A stretch of 64,000 nucleotides of DNA from Chaetoderma sp. LZ-2023a. Lineage: Eukaryota > Mollusca > Caudofoveata > Chaetodermatida > Chaetodermatidae. The notes under the pieces are model-generated. The model worked only from the letters and a program-made list of their open reading frames with translations. It was not told the DNA's origin and did not search any database. Position numbers and translations under genes: made by a program. The stretch is taken from contig CM067370.1 in the NCBI GenBank assembly GCA_034401795.1, positions 54,933,380-54,997,379 on the forward strand. Direction: 5' to 3'. This document shows, piece by piece, positions 1-11,319 of this stretch. Position 1 is the first letter of the stretch. Every line of letters begins with the position of its first letter.

Positions 1-927
1 TCTGGGCTCTGATGGGTAAACCCTGCCCTCCTCAAGGTCGAATCGCATCCCCAAATAAACGAAACGTTGAGTGGGCGTCAACTCGGATTTCTCCTCGTTG
101 ACTATGCAGCTTAGATCTGAAAGTAACTTCAGAGTCAGAGCAGTATCCACGTTCAACCTGGCTGCCGAGTCTGCCTTAAGCAGCCAGTCGTCTATGTAGG
201 TGTGTAGCGCCACGTTCTCTTTTCTGAGAAACGCTGTCACCGCAAGGACCACTCTTGTGAAAACCCTCGGAGCTGTCGACAGGCCAAACGGGAGACTGTA
301 AACTCCCATAGTTGACTCTGAAACGCAAATCTCAGAAACCTGTGCCAACTCCGATTCATAGGAATGTGGAAATATGCATTTTTCAGATCGATCGATACAC
401 ACCACATTCCTTTCCTCAATCCCGCATTACCGACCTCGGCATTTCCATCTGGAACCGAGGCGTATGGCTAAACCAATTTAATGGCATGAGATTGAGTATG
501 GGTCTCCATCCCCCTGTGCTCTTGGGGACAAGGAACATGTTTGAATAGAAGCCTGGAGTGTTTCGATTTGCTGGATTTATTGCTCCCTTCAGAAGCAAAC
601 CCGACACTTCCTTTTGACGGCTTCTAACTTGTCTGGCTCCCTTGGTACGGGTGTCCAGACAGGTGCCAAAGACAGATTTTGTGGTGGAAAGTCCCTCCAC
701 TCCGGCATGTAACCCTGGGATAACCATCCCAGGACCAGACTGTCTGACGTCACACCTTGCCAGGCCTCGACGAAACGCATGAGCCTTCCACCCACCATAG
801 ACGCCTCGACGTCTAACGGGGTTGTCCGGCTCGCAGTCCGCCCCCCCCACTCTTTCTTAACGAGAGAGAGAGAGAACCATTTCGTTCTAGGCACGACGGG
901 TATAACTGGCACCGCTGTTCCTGTCAC
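1..927 (-). pseudogene. DIRS-like retrotransposon reverse transcriptase, frameshifted and cut by window edge
   Basis: Read on the minus strand, the block holds the order of motifs expected for a DIRS-type RT. First comes a VGGRL..F...W segment followed by VLGWLSQGY (about 700-850). Next come GFYSNMFLVPKSTGGWRPILNL (positions about 480-580, RT fingers), a MWCVSIDLKNAYFHIP block (about 350-410) and PFGLS...VFTRVV (about 250-300). Last is YIDDWLL (about 185-210), which carries the YxDD catalytic aspartates, followed by LTPTQRFVYLGM up to the window start. The motifs sit in at least three reading frames, with breaks near 300, 420 and 600-650, so this copy cannot make one protein. The RNase H and tyrosine recombinase parts would lie left of position 1. 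GC is clearly higher than in the surrounding DNA. Assignment to DIRS rather than Gypsy rests on the motif wording and the absence of protease and integrase; clade-level confidence is good, finer placement is not possible here. Confidence 0.8.
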
Positions 928-969
928 ACAGGCGCGGTCCAGGCGGATATGAAGGGAGCTTTCGTACCC

Positions 970-1694
970 TCAGGTACGCTTCAGCCCCTTCTGTCCGCCC
1001 TTTGAGGCCTTACCCTTACCCTTCCCCTTGCCCTTCCCACCTCTAGGGCGGTCAGGAGCAACATTGGGGAGGGTAGGCGCCTCTACAACCTTCCTGGGCT
1101 TCTTCGCCGGCGGCGGCTCTGAAATCCCAGCTGAAGCAGAAGTCGCAACAGGCCTAGCTTTCGCCTTGCCCTTATGCTTCTTCTGCTCCTTTGAAGGTTG
1201 TCCCGTTAGCGGTTTCCCCACAGGCCCTAGTGCATGCGCTTGTCGCACTAGCTCTAGCTGTAGGTTTACCGCTAACCGATTCTGCGCGATACTGGCGGTA
1301 TCCTCTAAGATGGCCCACGCTTGGCCACCGAAGATGCTAGGCCCTGTCAGGGGTGTCCCAAGGAGACACTCCCTGACTGCCGTAGCCGGACGCATATGGT
1401 CAATGACCATTTGCCTCCTGGATTTCGTCACACGCGCTTGCACCCTTGCCAATGCGTCCATCGACAGCACCAGGCCGTCATTGACACATGAAAGCGCCAC
1501 AGGTGGCACAGGGTGGCCTGCCCCGCTTCAGCCCACACCGACTGAAGGAGACGATAAGAGTGGTTGACAGCGCTCATCGCTGCCCTCACACCCTCATCGC
1601 TAGGGACAGGACTTCTTCCTGGTGTACCTGAGACTTGTCCACAAGTGCCGGACCGGGGTGACCCGGCACGGCACTCTGGACGCCCAGTACCCAT
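970..1694 (-). pseudogene. DIRS-like element, C-terminal part of Gag-like ORF
   Basis: Minus-strand open frames (970-1509, continuing in another frame 1428-1694) encode a helical region with a QMVIDHMRPATAVREC stretch followed by a very basic Lys/Gly/Pro tail (GKGKGKGKGKASKGG near the end). Such a basic tail is typical of nucleic-acid-binding Gag proteins. It lies directly upstream of the RT block, in the position of a Gag ORF. The frame change near 1430-1510 shows the copy is decayed. The function is inferred from position and composition only. Confidence 0.55.
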
Positions 1695-1697
1695 CGG

Positions 1698-3100
1698 TCA
1701 CTCCGTGACCGACGGGACTACACCATACCTGTCGTATTCCCCCCGCGGAATACGACATCTTGCCCGCACCTCCCTGGAGGCCGCAGGGAGCTGACCCTTG
1801 GTCATCAGTTGTTTGCTATAAATAGCATCCAACCATTCTATGAACCGTGGATCCAGTCCCACTGACTGGATCCGGGCCGCGGGCAAAATCCCCGTCCTGA
1901 TCGACGCAACCGACGGACGGGGCGCATCTTCATCGGCCGTGGCCGAAACCACAGACGGGTCAACCCTGGCTAGCCACGCCAGAGCATCTGACCAATCTAC
2001 CTCCGATGAAGACACCCCCGCAAACACGTCACCCGTTGACGTGCTCACGGGTCTGCCAGCCACGGCCTCCCAGCAAGGAGCCACGGCTGACACGCCAGGC
2101 ACTCCGGTACCACACGGTTCCGCCGCCACCCCATGAAACACTCCGGTCCATGGGGTAGGTCCACACGGAAAACCGTACGGACCCGTAGCAGTCGCGGAAC
2201 CATAGCCGGACACGGGCGCCCACGGCACCCCACGTCCGACTGCCGGACCAGGCGAGATAGGTGAGTACCACGCCCGGCCCGGCACACCCGTTCCTGTGAC
2301 GGCTGGTGCCAAACCAAGCCGCACGGAACCGGTGCACGGTAACGGATTTGCCTCAGCCACAGGCGGAGCCGCTGACCTGGCTTGCGCCAAACCAGACAAA
2401 TGGAGGCCGGTTCCGTCTAGGACGGAATCAACCTCCATATTCTCCACCTGCGGCTTCACGGGCCGCAGCAACCTCTCCTCCTCGGCCTCCTCGTCTTCAG
2501 ACTCCGAAGAGTCGTCACTAGACGAGTCAACCGTGGAACCGTCCTGGCGGACGGCTCCCACACCTGACGGACCGGCCACCGCTACTGGACCACCCGGAGG
2601 TGGTCGCAGAGAAACAGAAACCCGTCTGGCCGAAGCCAGACGGGACTGCCAGGGGGCCGTACGAGACGGCCCCCTCGGTAACCAGTCCAGAATCCTGTCC
2701 GAGGACAGGATCCGTACCAGGCATGGGGAGAAACTGCCCCCCAACCTTTGGTAGCAGGGACGACACCAGCGTGGTCAGAACGCTATGCAGAAAAACCCTG
2801 CAGAGCCGGACCAAACCACGCCGGCGGTGCCATCTCCGCCACCTCCAGCTGGGGACGTGGAGCACCCGCACCGGCCGAACCGGGCGCTCCACGATTTACT
2901 CTCGGACCGCCTGACCCCGCGTCAGACCCAGCCAAGTCCTTCTGGGCAAGGAACTTAACCATCGTTTCGACGGACCACACTGCACAAACATTACACCTAT
3001 GATCTATATTACACAGGGCACACATAAAACAGACATGGTCCTTGAACATTACACGGACAAACTTATGGCAGTCGTCACATGATGGCGGGGCTGGCTTGGC
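1698..3100 (-). pseudogene. DIRS-like element, N-terminal part of Gag-like ORF with Cys-rich motif
   Basis: The long minus-strand frame 1698-2744 (348 codons) is Pro/Gly/Val-rich with an acidic Ser/Asp/Glu cluster near its start. Upstream, in the frame ending near 2783, is a cysteine-rich N-terminus (about 2990-3080): CDDC, then CFMCALC, then DHRCNVCAVW. It resembles the paired-Cys zinc-binding start seen in Gag proteins of DIRS-like elements of animals. The two parts are out of frame with each other near 2740-2800. Immediately upstream is a stop and then the sequence TTATTTTATAG/GCC, which could be a 3' splice site on the minus strand; on the plus strand the same bases read as a TATA-like box. 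The overlapping plus-strand ORFs here are GC-rich shadows. Confidence 0.5.
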
Positions 3101-4175
3101 CTATAAAATAAGCACAAACCTAAATAAACAAGCGGAACGAGACCCGGATGGAAGGCAGACAATTAATTTTCAAATAATTTGACTCATAAATTAACCGTAA
3201 CCTCCCCGCACCCCACCCCGCCACGTTACAACAACGATCGCATTGATTATGACGACAAGTACGCGGCGGGCACAACACACCCATAATAGATCCTCCAGGA
3301 TGTGTAACGGCTCCAGGAATCATATCGCATAGCATTCAGGGTATATTTACTAATCAATATAAATTATACTCCTAACGAACGCAGCACGATATGTGAAGAA
3401 AACAACAAAATGTATAACAAAACTGCTGTCTCACACGGTAAAACCGCAGACCACACATCTACTCAAGAATTTTGAAACCACCGATCATTGCAAACCGATC
3501 GTGATCACACGTAAACTTGATCATTCTAAAGTTTCCGGTACCATTTTTAGTACGCAGCACCCAGAATAAGATGCGCGAATTAATGAAAAATTTTTCTTCA
3601 CATAAACATCCGAGCGACCGGGTGTGACGTCACCCGCTCGGATTCTACGGAGAACGACGTCAGCCGATATTCGTGTTAGAAATACCGTAGCAAACACCTA
3701 TTTTCATATCTGCCGATCGCCTGTTGGGGTTTAAAGAAGGCGATCGTCTGGCATATATCGTTGTTAGCACACGTCCCAGATTCTATGGGGACAGAAATTG
3801 GAACATGCGACACAACGAAATTTAGAGACCTAAGTCTTTTAACTATGGATAATAAAGAACAATACAACCTGGTTTTCTTGGGCGGTATTCTCCATAGTCC
3901 TTAGTTAATCCTTTCAGAACACACAAACTATCACTGATTAAAGACTTAGATTATTTTAAAACACTAAAATCCTTAATGCAAAAAGCATGTATTGCTCTTG
4001 TCGCTATGCAAACAAGAATGAGCTCTATGGTAAACGGGTACTCGGCAGTTGGGAGCCGAGTACCCGGTTCCCAGGAGTCGGTAAAGCTTTCTAAGTCTAT
4101 AGTCCTAGAGCCGCTGTCAGAGCCAGCTGTATATCAGAAGTAACAGAATGGTGAGTATTGATCGAAGGAGAACTG
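3075..4175. repeat. 1.1 kb direct repeat, copy 1 (leader of the DIRS-like element)
   Basis: From TCACATGATGGCGGGG (3075) to GATCGAAGGAGAACTG (4175) the sequence is repeated in direct orientation at 4211-5324, with many scattered substitutions and small indels. It lies just upstream (minus sense) of the Gag-like ORF. It contains a perfect 12 bp stem, CGGGTACTCGGC (4035-4046) pairing with 4055-4066 around an 8 nt loop. It reads like a duplicated 5' leader or split direct repeat of the retroelement. Confidence 0.75.
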
Positions 4176-4187
4176 GTGTTCTCCCAG

Positions 4188-4207
4188 GCAGGGGCCCCCC
4201 CCCCCCA
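4188..4207. repeat. C-rich homopolymer tract between the two 1.1 kb repeats
   Basis: A GGGG run followed by an uninterrupted run of C residues separates copy 1 and copy 2 of the leader repeat. Confidence 0.8.
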
Positions 4208-4210
4208 CCA

Positions 4211-5324
4211 TCACATGATGGCGGGGCTGGCTTGGCCTATAAATAAGCACACACCTACAATAAACAAGCGGAACGAAACAGGAATGGAAGGCAGACAAAT
4301 AATTTTCAAATAATTTGACCATAAATTAATGGTAACCCTCCAGCACCCTACCCCGCAACGCTACAGCAAAGATCACATTGATTATGATGACAAGAACGAA
4401 GCGGGCAAGATACACCCATATACTGATCCTGAATAATGTATAAACGGAACCAGGAACCATATCGCATAGCATTCGGGGTATATTTACTAATCAATATAAA
4501 TTATACTCCTAACAAAGGCCAAAACGATATGTGAAGAAACAACAAAATGTAAACAAACTGCTGTAGAACACGGTAAAACCGCAGACCACACATCTTAATC
4601 AAGAATTTTGAAACCACTGATCGTTGCAAACAGATCGTGACAACACGCAAAACCTGAAAATCCCAAAGTTTTTCTGGTACCAATACAGTACGCAGCACCC
4701 AGAATCAGATGCGTGAATTAATGAAACATTTTCTTTACATAAAAATCTGAGATAACCCGTGTTTGGCGTTACCCGCTCGGATCATACGGAGAACGACGTC
4801 AGCCGATTTTCGTGTTAAAACACCGTATAACCAACACCTTATTTCATATCTGCCGATCGTCTGATGGGGTTAAAGGAAGGCGACCAATCTGGCATATTTC
4901 GTTGTTAACACACGTCCCAGATTCGGGGTCAGAATTGGAACATGCGACACAGACAAAGTTTTGAAGACCTAAGTCTTTTAACGATGGAATAACATGGAAT
5001 TATACAACCTGGATATCATCGGCTCCTTCCATGGTAATCCAAATAATCCTTAGAGAGTGAACACAAAGCTATCACAATCACAGAAAGATGACTTAGAAAC
5101 TTTAAGAAAAGCCAAGGCACTTCCAACTGCAAAAAAGCATGTAGTTCTTGTTGCTATGCAAACAAGAATGAGTTTCATGGCAAACGGGTACTCGGCTGTT
5201 GGGAGCCGGGTAGCCGGTTCCAGGAGCTGGTAAAGCTTACTAAGTCTAGAGTCCTAGGGCCAACTATCCAAGATAACTTGTATCCGAAGTAATAGAATGG
5301 TGAGTATTGATCGAAGGAGAACTG
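4211..5324. repeat. 1.1 kb direct repeat, copy 2
   Basis: Second copy of the leader repeat (see 3075-4175). It carries the same start (CATGATGGCGGGG), the same Cys-exon edge with CTATAAATAAG, the same hairpin in slightly decayed form (about 5185-5215) and the same end (GATCGAAGGAGAACTG). It has diverged from copy 1 over its whole length, so the duplication is not very recent. Confidence 0.75.
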
Positions 5325-5329
5325 TATTT

Positions 5330-6085
5330 CGCCTATGAAAGTGAGACTGCAAATATTTAAGGGGTAATAACTCTGCCATTTGATGCCCTATCAGTTTCAT
5401 TTTCACAACACATATTAGATGCCGACATTAACATTGTGACTAAGTTTGGTGTAAATCTGTCAAGAAATAACAAAATGAGCCGCCATTGTTGGTGACGGAC
5501 AGACAGATGGATGGACGGACAGGTCATCGCTATACGACAGCTGACTGACAAGTAAGCTGAGTTAAGAAAACCAATTTTGGCTTCAAAATCCATCAAATAA
5601 AAGTTAAATATGGCAGCCAAACACGCTAAAATTTGATTGGTCCACGGCAACCATGTTTTTTACCTATCAACTTCCCATGAACAAACTTTAATGGCCCTTA
5701 GTCCATAATCATGTCCCCAAAATTTCAGCCAAATCCGTTCAGCGGTTCTGCAGAAGCTGTTTTCACGAAAACTAGGTCATCCAAGATGGCCTCCGAACCA
5801 TTTGGCCAATCAAGTTCCTTCGAACAAACTTGGTTCAGCTCTTGCCCTATATTATATTTTGTGAGTTTTCAATCGATCCACCAAGCGGTTTCAGCTTCGG
5901 CTTCGTTTGAACAAACTTGGATCCCTATGCCCTAAGGATACTTCCTTCCAAATATAGTTGAAATGGGCCAAGTGGTTCTTGAGAAGTTGTTTAAAGAAAA
6001 AAGTTGACGGATGGACAGAAGCCGGATGGTCACCATGGCATAAGCTCACTTGGCCATTCTGGCCAGGTGAGCTAACAATAATAAT
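5330..6085 (+). mobile_element. Fragment of pearl-like repeat family A with 3' stem-loop end
   Basis: Contains the recurring phrases of family A (TTTAATGGCCCTTAGTCC, GGTCATCCAAGATGGCC, CAAGTTCC..GAACAAACTTGG) and ends in GACGGATGGACAGAAG and then the terminal hairpin AGCTCACTTGGCC..GGCCAGGTGAGCT (about 6043-6074), followed by AACAATAATAATAA. The 5' end is missing. It is non-coding; the short ORFs in it repeat wherever the family occurs. Confidence 0.7.
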
Positions 6086-7590
6086 AACATGGTAATATAT
6101 AATAGATGAGCTCCGCCCACCCCCACCTCCGTATATAACATAACATAGTTTTAAAATGGCTAATCTAGAGTTATCTAAAGCCATCGCTTCGTATTATTCT
6201 AAACACCTAAACCGAACGGTTGAGATAATAAGAGCTCCATTTTTTAAATACCTCACAATAGAAATTTTATGTATCTTAAATTCGAAAAGAATGTTTGAGA
6301 TAAGAAGTTCCTTTTTATGACACTTCACAGTATAAATTCGGCACATCTTATGTACCGTGGTAGTCGGGCATCATATTACTCTAACGTACCGTGGTGGTCG
6401 GGAATCATATTACTCTAAAAGAATGTTGGAGATCAGAATACTTTATGGCGAACGGCTGAACGTGTTCGCCATGAGCGAGCTTGTCTCATTTATTTTTTGC
6501 CGACCTAAAATAGGTTACCATAATTGCTGATTTTCGTTCCCCTCAGATATTTTCCTGCAATTTCATTTTGGAAAGAAATAATTGAGCAATAAATTTTTAC
6601 GAGATCAATGAACATGGCAAATGAATATGCAAACTAAAAATAGAGGCGTGGCTTGGTGATCGAATTCGTATCAAAGGCGATCCGACAAGACATGAATGAT
6701 AACTGTTTCCCGAGTTTCACTCATTATATGCCATAACTATTTCTAAAAACCAGTTTTTTCACACTTATTTTAGTTGGAGAGGTAATTATCGCAATAACTT
6801 TTAATATGAAATTTACAACAATTTCGGTAGGCCAAAGCATTACTTTGTTCAATAAAAACTGCAAGTTCTCTTCACATGATTTAGTTTACTGACACATATT
6901 AAAAGATCTGCTCTCTTGTTACAGTAAACAATATATTAGCGCTTTTAACCTGAGATTATATAGGTAAAACATGGGCCAAAATTAAATGAATAATATTCTA
7001 ATTGCAATAACCTATCTTGTCAGCAGTTCTATACCATAGTCCCATCTTAAGCAAACAGGAAACAAAAACTGGAATTCCCCTTCTAAGTAAAGAAATACTC
7101 AGTGCAAATGTGGAGTGTTAACACTTTTCCTTCTGTGTTATATAATATGTAAATGATACATGTATGTTACAGTTGAAACTCTGCTAATTATTTTGAAAAC
7201 AATCTGACTAACTTGTAAGTGATTAATTGCTGTCTGAAATTTCCTTCAGTCAAACTAGCTTCTAAATTTGCCTCCTTTAAAACAACTCTATGAATTCAGA
7301 ATGACAAGTATTATTATACCAATAATACGTATTCATTTTCCAATATGCCACATTCTTTAGAATGCTAGTGTATCTCTATAGGTTAACTGTGTACGTGTCA
7401 CACCACAACTAGATATAAAATAAACAAATTTTTTATATAAAAATATATATTTTCATTCAGAATTAAAATTTGGTTGGCATGACTGACTAGTTAGTTGATT
7501 AATAGCAATAAGTCCCAAACACCATACCCCAACCATGACATGTAACTGTAATGGCTAAATTTCAGTTTGCTGGCCTTAGGAAATAACATG
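6086..7590. other. No gene recognised; AT-rich DNA with a short tandem duplication
   Basis: No long or coding-like ORF. The only structure seen is a direct duplication of about 33 bp (about 6352-6418) carrying GTACCGTGGTAGTCGGGCAT and its near-copy GTACCGTGGTGGTCGGGAAT. The rest looks like unique intergenic sequence. Confidence 0.5.
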
Positions 7591-7594
7591 AAGG

Positions 7595-7805
7595 GGGTGG
7601 AGGGCCGTGACCACTTTAACACTAAAGCCGGTCAAAATGGATTCTGCAGTGGTCTTGGCAAATGTCCAATTGCAGACCAAGAGAATACTATTTTTGAAAA
7701 TTTACCACAGCAATTACTATTTCGAAAACTGAGCCAGCCATTCTAGTGGTAAATTAAAACAGTGCAGTCTCTTGGCTTATAAATGGACATTCAATAAGCA
7801 CCTAC
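7595..7805. mobile_element. piggyBac-like MITE copy (foldback), degraded
   Basis: Matches the structure of the well-preserved element at 24850-25062: GGTCTTGGCAAATGTCC, then a TTTACCAC...GAGCCAGCCATTCTAGTGG inner inverted pair, then CTCTTGGCTTATAAATGGACATT. The left edge reads CTTTAACACTAAAG. Target-site duplications are not clear in this copy. Confidence 0.5.
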
Positions 7806-8270
7806 TTGTTTCGGAGTTTTTTTTTCTGAGGGAGGGCATCCGGACCCCACTCTTTTGCAGGACTAGTACGCTTATCTGCGAGCTAGTGTATTTTATAAAT
7901 CACTAGTCCGACGGGCTAGTGGAATAAAAAGTTAAGATCTACCCCTGCCCCCACCCATTCTCCATCTCTTTATGTTCATGAATGTAATTATCCTGTTTTA
8001 CTGTTATATCCTACATGTATATATACCTACTGTTCATATAGTCTCACGTAATATACGTCTGTTTATGTTACATCATATTATATATGTCATACTATATTTT
8101 GCAATTAATATTTATATGTTAGGAGTCCATCACTTCATATGCTTGCCTCTGGTGCACTGCTTGTTGTAATTTATGATAATGACGACTAAATATGAAAATA
8201 AATAATTTTGATTCTTGAACTCTGAAATCCCCCTTTTGAGCGGGTTATGAGCGATCTAGCCAGTATATTC
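7806..8270. other. No gene recognised; AT-rich spacer
   Basis: A small inverted pair (GGACTAGT...ACTAGTCC) lies at about 7859-7912. Otherwise nothing can be assigned. Confidence 0.4.
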
Positions 8271-8271
8271 A

Positions 8272-8495
8272 CATGCCTTTGAATTTTCGTCCATCCATCC
8301 CTCTCCCACATACCCCTCCTACTATATATAATATACACATTACACAAGGTATGAAACCTTCATCTGTGGGCACCATTCTCAGAAAGCTGATTGGTTGGTT
8401 TGTAGTCAGAAACGTGATGTCAGCGGATTTTGACAACAAACCAACCAATCAGCTTCCTGACAACAATGGTGCCCACAGATGAAGGTTTCACACCT

Positions 8496-8584
<89 letters not shown>

Positions 8585-8640
8585 AGTAGGTGGAATATGT
8601 GGTAGAGGGATGGATGGACGAAAATTCAAATGTCTGTGGT
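8272..8640. mobile_element. Foldback element with two nested inverted-repeat pairs around a TA microsatellite
   Basis: Outer arms 8274-8330 and 8582-8637 are inverted copies (shared core TTGAATTTTCGTCCATCCAT). Inner arms 8342-8401 and 8438-8502 are also inverted copies (CTTCATCTGTGGGCACCAT and AAGCTGATTGGTTGGTTT with their complements) around a loop of about 36 nt. A run of pure TA (about 8501-8570) has expanded in the right half only. Short ORFs in both strands are translations of the arms and of TA repeats. A second copy of the family is at 35165-35520. Confidence 0.75.
8500..8585. repeat. (TA)n microsatellite
   Basis: Uninterrupted TA dinucleotides over about 70 bp, followed by TTTATATATA, inside the right arm of the foldback element. 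Confidence 0.95.
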
Positions 8641-9244
8641 ATATATATCTACGGCAAAACATCACGGATACAGATGACGGTTTCTTATAACTTAAATTAT
8701 CGACACCTTACTCCTAATATTATTCCCAGGAATTGTGCATTTCATCATTAACTGTTCCTTTGTTGAATACTGGCAACATACGAAACAAAAACAATACTAA
8801 ACTCGTATTTTGATTAGATAAATTAGATTTTGGACTTTCCGCCACAGTTTGTAACGTTCAATAATTCCCGACGAATTATAAAACAAAAAATTTGATTGGT
8901 CACGCTGTTCCTCCTTAGCCAATGAAATCACATATTATGTTTCCATCTCATTTTCTATCTGTCAATCTTTTCAAGGAAGCAGAATGGTTTGTATTGAATT
9001 TACTTATCTCAGGCTAATTTAAAATCACAATTTTTATGTCCTGCTGCGCATCGTTTATTGATACACTAATTGATATTCAGTATACTTGCTGTATTCTTTA
9101 TGTATAAAATTAAACTATCGAAACCAGTTTTCGTATTTAGGGGGCGGGACAGGATTTTGCATATCTGTATCTGTATGAAGTACGTTGAAGACCAATACAG
9201 GGATAACACAACGGATAAAAAGGTGCGTTCGAAAATTATCCAAG
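8641..9244. other. No gene recognised
   Basis: AT-rich sequence between the foldback element and the LINE remnant. Nothing coding or repetitive was recognised. Confidence 0.4.
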
Positions 9245-10485
9245 TGTCCTACTGTTGAGTGAGGACCGGAAACTGTTCGACCACAAATACAAAAGCAAAC
9301 AGACAGATTGTATCATAATGGACTTCTCCAAAGCATTTGATACGGTTAGCCACAGCCTACTCGTCCACAAATTTGATCACTATGGTATCCGAGGTAAAAC
9401 AAACAGGTGGATACACAGCTTCCTTTCTGGATGATCGAAGTCAGTCGTTGTTGACTGGGAAAAATCAAGCTACATGGATGTTGATTCTGGAGTCCAACAA
9501 GGATCAATACTAGGACCAAGTCTCTTCCTCTTCTACATCAATGACATACCAGAAGGCCTAAAATCCAAAGTGTGACTGTTCGCTAATGACACAATCGTAT
9601 ACCTGACAATATCCTCAGACTCAGATGCAAGAGAGCTCCAAGAAGATCTCAACAAGCTAGCAAAATGGGAAGAAGACTGGCTGATGAAATTCCATCCTGA
9701 CAAATGCAACATGTTAAATATCAGCAGAAAACACCATCCATTCAGGCACCAGTACATGTTGCACGATCATCCACTAGAGGCTGTAAAATCTGCCAAATAT
9801 CTTGGTGTCACTATAACATCTGATCTACAGTGGAGTGAACACATCAGAAACATCTGTAACAAAGCCAATAGGACACTGGGTTTCCTAAGGAGAAATCTCA
9901 ATATAGCATCAACAAGCATCAAAACCAATGCCTACAAAACTAGTCCGACCCACTCTAGAATATGCTAGCACGGTTTGGGATCCCTACCACCAAAATGAAA
10001 TTCATCGGCTAGATATGGTCCAAAGATATGTACTCAGCAGATTTCACAACAGATCGAGTGTAAGCAACATGCTGAACCATCTTAAAATGGCCACTGCTCG
10101 AAGACAGGCGTAAATCTGCACGGCTTGCAATGATGTATAAAATCGCCAATAATCAAGTGTACATCAACAAAGAGAACCGACTCATCCCACCAAACGCTTC
10201 TCGAGAAATATGCACCGCCTGTCATACCAAGTTACCTCCTGTAGAAACGAGTACCATAAAGAATCGTTCTTCCCATGTACCATCAGGGACTGGAACGACT
10301 TACCAGCAACTACGGCACAAGCTGAGAGCCGTGATATATTCAAGTCTCTCACACAGTAAGCGTATGGAACCTTGTTTTAAAAAAAAATTCAAAACCAAAA
10401 AAAAAAGTTTTTAACGTTGCTGTGCGCTCTCTACAGTAGCATAATAATCAACCTGTTGATGGTGGCTACTAAATGGTAGAAGAAG
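9245..10485 (+). pseudogene. Non-LTR retrotransposon RT, C-terminal part, with stops
   Basis: The plus strand encodes typical LINE reverse-transcriptase motifs: IIMDFSKAFDTVSHSLL (9318 on), GVQQGSILGPSLFLFYINDI (about 9490-9550), LFANDTIVY (catalytic box), KFHPDKCNML and AKYLGVTI, then a thumb region (RTLGFLRRN, LVRPTLEYASTVWDPY). In-frame stops lie near 9432 and 9573, there are frame changes after about 9950, and the first Asp of the usual FADD box reads Asn, so the copy is dead. The remnant ends with an A-rich stretch and a GAAGAAGAAG tail at about 10480. Wording is of the CR1/jockey-like group; the exact clade was not determined. Confidence 0.8.
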
Positions 10486-10684
10486 AAGTACAGTTGTCTT
10501 CTAGGGACACAACTAATTCAGTAATTGCTGACCGATACTGTCCTATACCGATACTGACTTGGACCGACCGCCATATAAATATGACAAGTCAACCGATACT
10601 GTTTTAAACTCAATTAGTAGTATATTAACCTGATAATGCTTAAATATAGTAGTTAGATAATGATAGTTCTGGATCAGAATAACC
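10486..10684. other. No gene recognised
   Basis: Short AT-rich spacer between the LINE tail and the degenerate tandem repeat. Confidence 0.4.
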
Positions 10685-10870
10685 CAATCAGAGACCACAC
10701 CTATGTGCTATAGCCTATGGACCACACCTCTGGATCACCCCTCTGGACCAAATAAACCCATTAGACCACACCATGCCTCTGGACCATGCCAATGGAGCCA
10801 TGCCTGTGGACGATAACTCTGGCCTATGCACTGCACCTCTGGACCACACACTTGGATCACAAATCTCACC
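10685..10870. repeat. Degenerate tandem repeat based on CTCTGGACCACAC
   Basis: Variants of the phrase 'CTCTGGACCACACC' recur about every 16-25 bp, with unequal spacing and many substitutions. The ORF on the opposite strand is a product of this repeat. Confidence 0.6.
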
Positions 10871-11044
10871 TACAAGCTGGGCTACAGGCCCCACCTCCAG
10901 TTTCATTTAGAGAGTGGTAGAAGACTGTTGCCATGTATATCCACATAAAGTCTAGTCAATAATCAACTCAAACTGGTTACAGAGAGAGGCAGATGAGAGT
11001 CTCGACACGTACTACAAGGCTGCAAAGCTGGACTATGTGACATT

Positions 11045-11190
11045 GCCCGCTCATCCAGGTGAGCCTCAAGCGCAACTCAAGTCATGTCTTATACTCTGGC
11101 AGCTCTCTGCGCTTGCTCCAGATGAGCTCGCTGTTCCAGGTTAGCCTTAAACGCAACTCAAGTTTATGTCTGGTACTCTAGCGGCTCTCA
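11045..11190. repeat. Two-copy tandem repeat, unit about 80 bp
   Basis: The block CCAGGTGAGCCTCAAGCGCA...GGCAGCTCTC is followed by a diverged second copy, CCAGGTTAGCCTTAAACGCA...GGCGGCTCTC. No coding role is seen. Confidence 0.6.
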
Positions 11191-11319
11191 GTTTTCATTT
11201 AGCCTTCTGAAGAGCCAGGATAACAGGACTCTTAGTGGGAGTAGCTGGGAGCAGCGCCATACCTTATTGTATATGGTTCTGGTCAGCAGCTCCTTGGCCA
11301 ATCGGGAAGCACTCAAAAT

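Noticed and set aside
1028-2914. Several plus-strand ORFs of 76-179 codons
   Set aside because: Shadows of the GC-rich Gag-like region that is coding on the minus strand.
8420-8690. ORFs with Tyr-Ile repeats
   Set aside because: Products of the TA microsatellite and the foldback arms.
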